Source: Anaerolineae bacterium
GTDB taxonomy: Bacteria; Chloroflexota; Anaerolineae; Anaerolineales; UBA11858
DNA length: 7,225 bases
Assembly: GCA_003694235.1 (NCBI GenBank)
Contig: RFKO01000033.1
Location: 1 to 7,225, forward strand
Direction: 5' to 3'
The notes beneath the pieces were generated by a model, which saw only the letters and a program-made list of their open reading frames with translations, was not told where the DNA came from and ran no database searches. This document shows positions 5,624 through 7,225 of this stretch, in pieces. The stretch's first letter is position 1, and each line of letters begins with the position of its first letter. Position numbers and translations under genes: made by a program.

Positions 5624-6260
5624 CCCCGCCGACATCCCCCCTGCCCCTGATCTGTCCTGGGAGCGCGCCTTGTGGGCGCAGGGTTTCACTCATGTGGCGG
5701 GGGTGGACGAAGCCGGGCGCGGCGCGCTGGCCGGGCCGGTGTGTGCCGCGAGCGTGATTCTGCCCCCTGTGATGGACGCGCCCCTGCCCCTGGAGGGCGT
5801 GCGCGACTCCAAAAAGATGACTCCCGCTCAAAGAGCACATTGGGCCGCGCGCATCCGGGAGGTCGCCCTGGCATGGGGGGTGGCTTTTGCCTCCGCGGCG
5901 GAGATCGATGCCCTGGGCATCATCCCCGCCACGCGGCTGGCAGTCCGGCGCGCCCTGGCCGCGCTGACGCATCCGCCCGATGCCCTGCTGCTAGATTATC
6001 TGCTGCTCCCCGAAATCGGCATCCCCCAGACCTCCCTCATCAAAGGCGACTCCCGCTCGTTGAGCATCGCCGCCGCCTCGGTGCTGGCCAAAACCGCCCG
6101 CGACGCCCTGATGATCGAGATGGATGCCCAATACCCCGGCTACGGTTTCGCCCGTCACAAAGGGTATGGCACGCCAGGGCATCGCCAGGCGCTTGCCCGC
6201 CTGGGGCCGTCGCCCCTGCACCGCACCACCTTTCGCTGGCGAAGCGCCGACAAAGGGTAG
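5607..6260 (+). CDS. rnhB: ribonuclease HII
   Basis: This enzyme cleaves the RNA strand of RNA-DNA hybrids and starts removal of single ribonucleotides from genomic DNA. The start is ATG 5607 with GAGG (5598-5601) five bases ahead, giving 217 residues, normal for the family. Catalytic acids are in place: Asp34 and Glu35 in [14 protein letters not shown] (32-45), Asp130 in LLLDYLLLP, and Asp148 in [21 protein letters not shown] (147-166). DSKKMTP (67-73) and [14 protein letters not shown] (179-192), including the Tyr used in ribonucleotide recognition, are also typical. The strand usually ending I-D-G reads LDY here, a tolerated variation. The start lies inside the glycosyltransferase gene (17-nt overlap), so the two are probably translated together. 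The family is cytoplasmic and needs Mg2+ or Mn2+. Confidence 0.97.
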   Translation: MTSRVDPADIPPAPDLSWERALWAQGFTHVAGVDEAGRGALAGPVCAASVILPPVMDAPLPLEGVRDSKKMTPAQRAHWAARIREVALAWGVAFASAAEIDALGIIPATRLAVRRALAALTHPPDALLLDYLLLPEIGIPQTSLIKGDSRSLSIAAASVLAKTARDALMIEMDAQYPGYGFARHKGYGTPGHRQALARLGPSPLHRTTFRWRSADKG

Positions 6261-6334
6261 CCACAGCCATAATTTGATAGCTTTTGCCAGAACATCTCCG
6301 TAAAATCAGGGCGGATACTTGAGGAGATGAACAC
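6261..6334 (+). promoter_or_regulatory. intergenic leader of mvaA with Shine-Dalgarno; weak promoter candidates
   Basis: The gap is locally A/T-richer than its neighbours. GAGGAG (6321-6326) lies eight bases before ATG 6335 and is a strong ribosome-binding site. TAAAAT (6301-6306) is a fair -10 box, but the best -35-like hexamer, TTGATA (6274-6279), is 21 bp away, too far for a standard promoter. CATAAT (6268-6273) is another -10-like hexamer without a -35. No T-tailed hairpin ends the rnhB transcript, so read-through from upstream is possible. Confidence 0.4.
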
Positions 6335-7225
6335 ATGAACCGTTCACGCTTCCCCGGCTTCTACAACCTGCCGCTGCAAGAGCGGCACCAACGCCTGATT
6401 GAAAGCGAATTGTTGAACCCGGCACAGGCTGCCATGCTGCTGGATGGCGGCCTCTCGCCGGAACAGGCCGTCCACATGATCGAAAACGTGGTGGGGCGCT
6501 ACGCCCTGCCCTTTGGATTGGCGCTGAACTTTGTGATCAACGGTCGAGAGGTGGTCATCCCGATGGTGGTGGAGGAACCCTCCATCGTCGCCGGCGCTTC
6601 CTACATGGCCAAGCTGGCCCGCGCCGGGGGTGGATTCCACGCCCACACCACCCCGCCGGAGATGATCGGCCAGATGCAGATTCTGGATGTGGCCGACCCG
6701 GCCGCGGCGCGACTGGCGCTGTTGGAAAAGCGCGCCGAACTGCTCTCCCTGGCGGCGGAGATTGACCCCGTGCTGCAAGAACTCGGCGGCGGGCCGCGCG
6801 ACCTGGAGGTGCGTCTCATCCCCGCCTCCCCCATCGGGCCGTTCCTGGTCGCTCACCTGATTTACGACACCCGCGACGCCATGGGGGCCAACGCGGTCAA
6901 CACCGCCTGCGAGCGCCTGGCACCCCACATCGAGGCCATCACCGGCGGGCGCGTCCACCTGCGCATCCTCTCCAACCTGGCCGACCGCCGGCTGGCGCGG
7001 GCGCGCTGCACCATCCCCGTAGAAGCGTTGGCCTTCAACGATTTCTCCGGCGAGCAGGTGCGCGATGGCGTGATCGCTGCCTGGGCGTTCGCCGCGGCCG
7101 ACCCTTATCGCGCCGCCACCCACAACAAAGGCATCATGAATGGAGTCGATGCGGTGGTGGTGGCCACCGGCAACGACTGGCGTGCCGTGGAAGCCGGCGC
7201 CCATGCCTATGCCGCCCGTGAAGGA
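6335..7225 (+). CDS. mvaA: class II hydroxymethylglutaryl-CoA reductase, 3' truncated by window edge
   Basis: This enzyme interconverts HMG-CoA and mevalonate with a nicotinamide cofactor, the committed step of the mevalonate route (or its reverse in mevalonate catabolism). The 297 visible residues align through their whole length with Pseudomonas mevalonii HMG-CoA reductase, recalled from memory, at an offset of two. Landmarks are IENVVGRYALP (49-59), VVEEPSIVAGASYMAKLARA (78-97), DAMGANAVNT (181-190, cofactor binding), GGRVHLRILSNLADRRLARA (204-223) and THNKGIMNGVDAVVVATGND (262-281). Catalytic Glu81, Lys265 and Asp281 match P. mevalonii Glu83, Lys267 and Asp283; the catalytic His381 equivalent falls beyond the edge. 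Asp144 matches Asp146, linked to NADH preference. There are no membrane segments, as expected for class II. About 125-130 residues are missing. Confidence 0.96.
   Translation, partial: MNRSRFPGFYNLPLQERHQRLIESELLNPAQAAMLLDGGLSPEQAVHMIENVVGRYALPFGLALNFVINGREVVIPMVVEEPSIVAGASYMAKLARAGGGFHAHTTPPEMIGQMQILDVADPAAARLALLEKRAELLSLAAEIDPVLQELGGGPRDLEVRLIPASPIGPFLVAHLIYDTRDAMGANAVNTACERLAPHIEAITGGRVHLRILSNLADRRLARARCTIPVEALAFNDFSGEQVRDGVIAAWAFAAADPYRAATHNKGIMNGVDAVVVATGNDWRAVEAGAHAYAAREG

Noticed and set aside
4895..5689. Minus-strand open frame opposite the glycosyltransferase, and a similar one at 4037-4789 opposite the NERD-like gene
   Set aside because: Both show typical compositional shadow sequence and lack motifs; the plus-strand genes explain the region.
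6344..7204. Long minus-strand open frame (286 codons) opposite HMG-CoA reductase
   Set aside because: It is antisense shadow of a gene whose plus-strand product matches HMG-CoA reductase throughout; there is no start signal or known motif.
1..7225. CRISPR arrays, insertion sequences, phage or toxin-antitoxin modules
   Set aside because: No regularly spaced repeats, transposase-like proteins, terminal inverted repeats or known defence motifs were found; a tRNA is present but no integrase or duplicated tRNA end marks an attachment site.

Overview
This GC-rich window looks like a piece of a bacterial chromosome. The gene families suggest a Chloroflexota (Anaerolineae-like) organism: a membrane-anchored LysM-M23 peptidase, an ALG5-type glycosyltransferase, a degenerate NERD-like membrane protein and a class II HMG-CoA reductase. 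That assignment is an inference from gene content, not from a marker gene. Eight protein genes and one tRNA occupy almost all of the sequence. There are no mobile elements, CRISPR arrays or phage genes.

Left part, plus strand: the 3' portion of a PIG-L (LmbE-like) deacetylase runs in from the left edge (1-732). A good sigma70-type promoter follows (753-781), with a GC-rich inverted repeat filling its spacer, and then a single-pass membrane LysM-M23 zinc peptidase (803-2077).

Middle, minus strand: a crotonase-family gene (3561 down to 2791) and a class I SAM-dependent methyltransferase (2798 down to 2052) form a two-gene operon with an 8-nt overlap. The methyltransferase end overlaps the convergent end of the peptidase gene by 26 nt.

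Right part, plus strand: between the crotonase and a tRNA-Pro(UGG) lies a compact divergent promoter region whose two -10 boxes overlap. The tRNA (3613-3685) is followed after only 18 nt by a 105-residue conserved-looking protein of unknown function. Then come a NERD-like protein with a C-terminal membrane anchor, an ALG5/DPG-synthase-like GT2 glycosyltransferase and ribonuclease HII (rnhB). The short gaps and overlaps suggest one transcription unit. A 74-nt gap with a strong Shine-Dalgarno leads into a class II HMG-CoA reductase (mvaA), which is cut by the right edge.

The genes do not assemble into one obvious pathway: cell-wall hydrolysis, surface glycan or lipid-linked sugar synthesis, genome maintenance and mevalonate metabolism are simply neighbours. 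I found no convincing new multi-gene system. The points most worth a second look are the NERD-like protein without recognisable catalytic residues, the crotonase with Gln where the second catalytic Glu is expected, the tRNA-led operon with its divergent promoter, and the inverted repeat inside the peptidase promoter.
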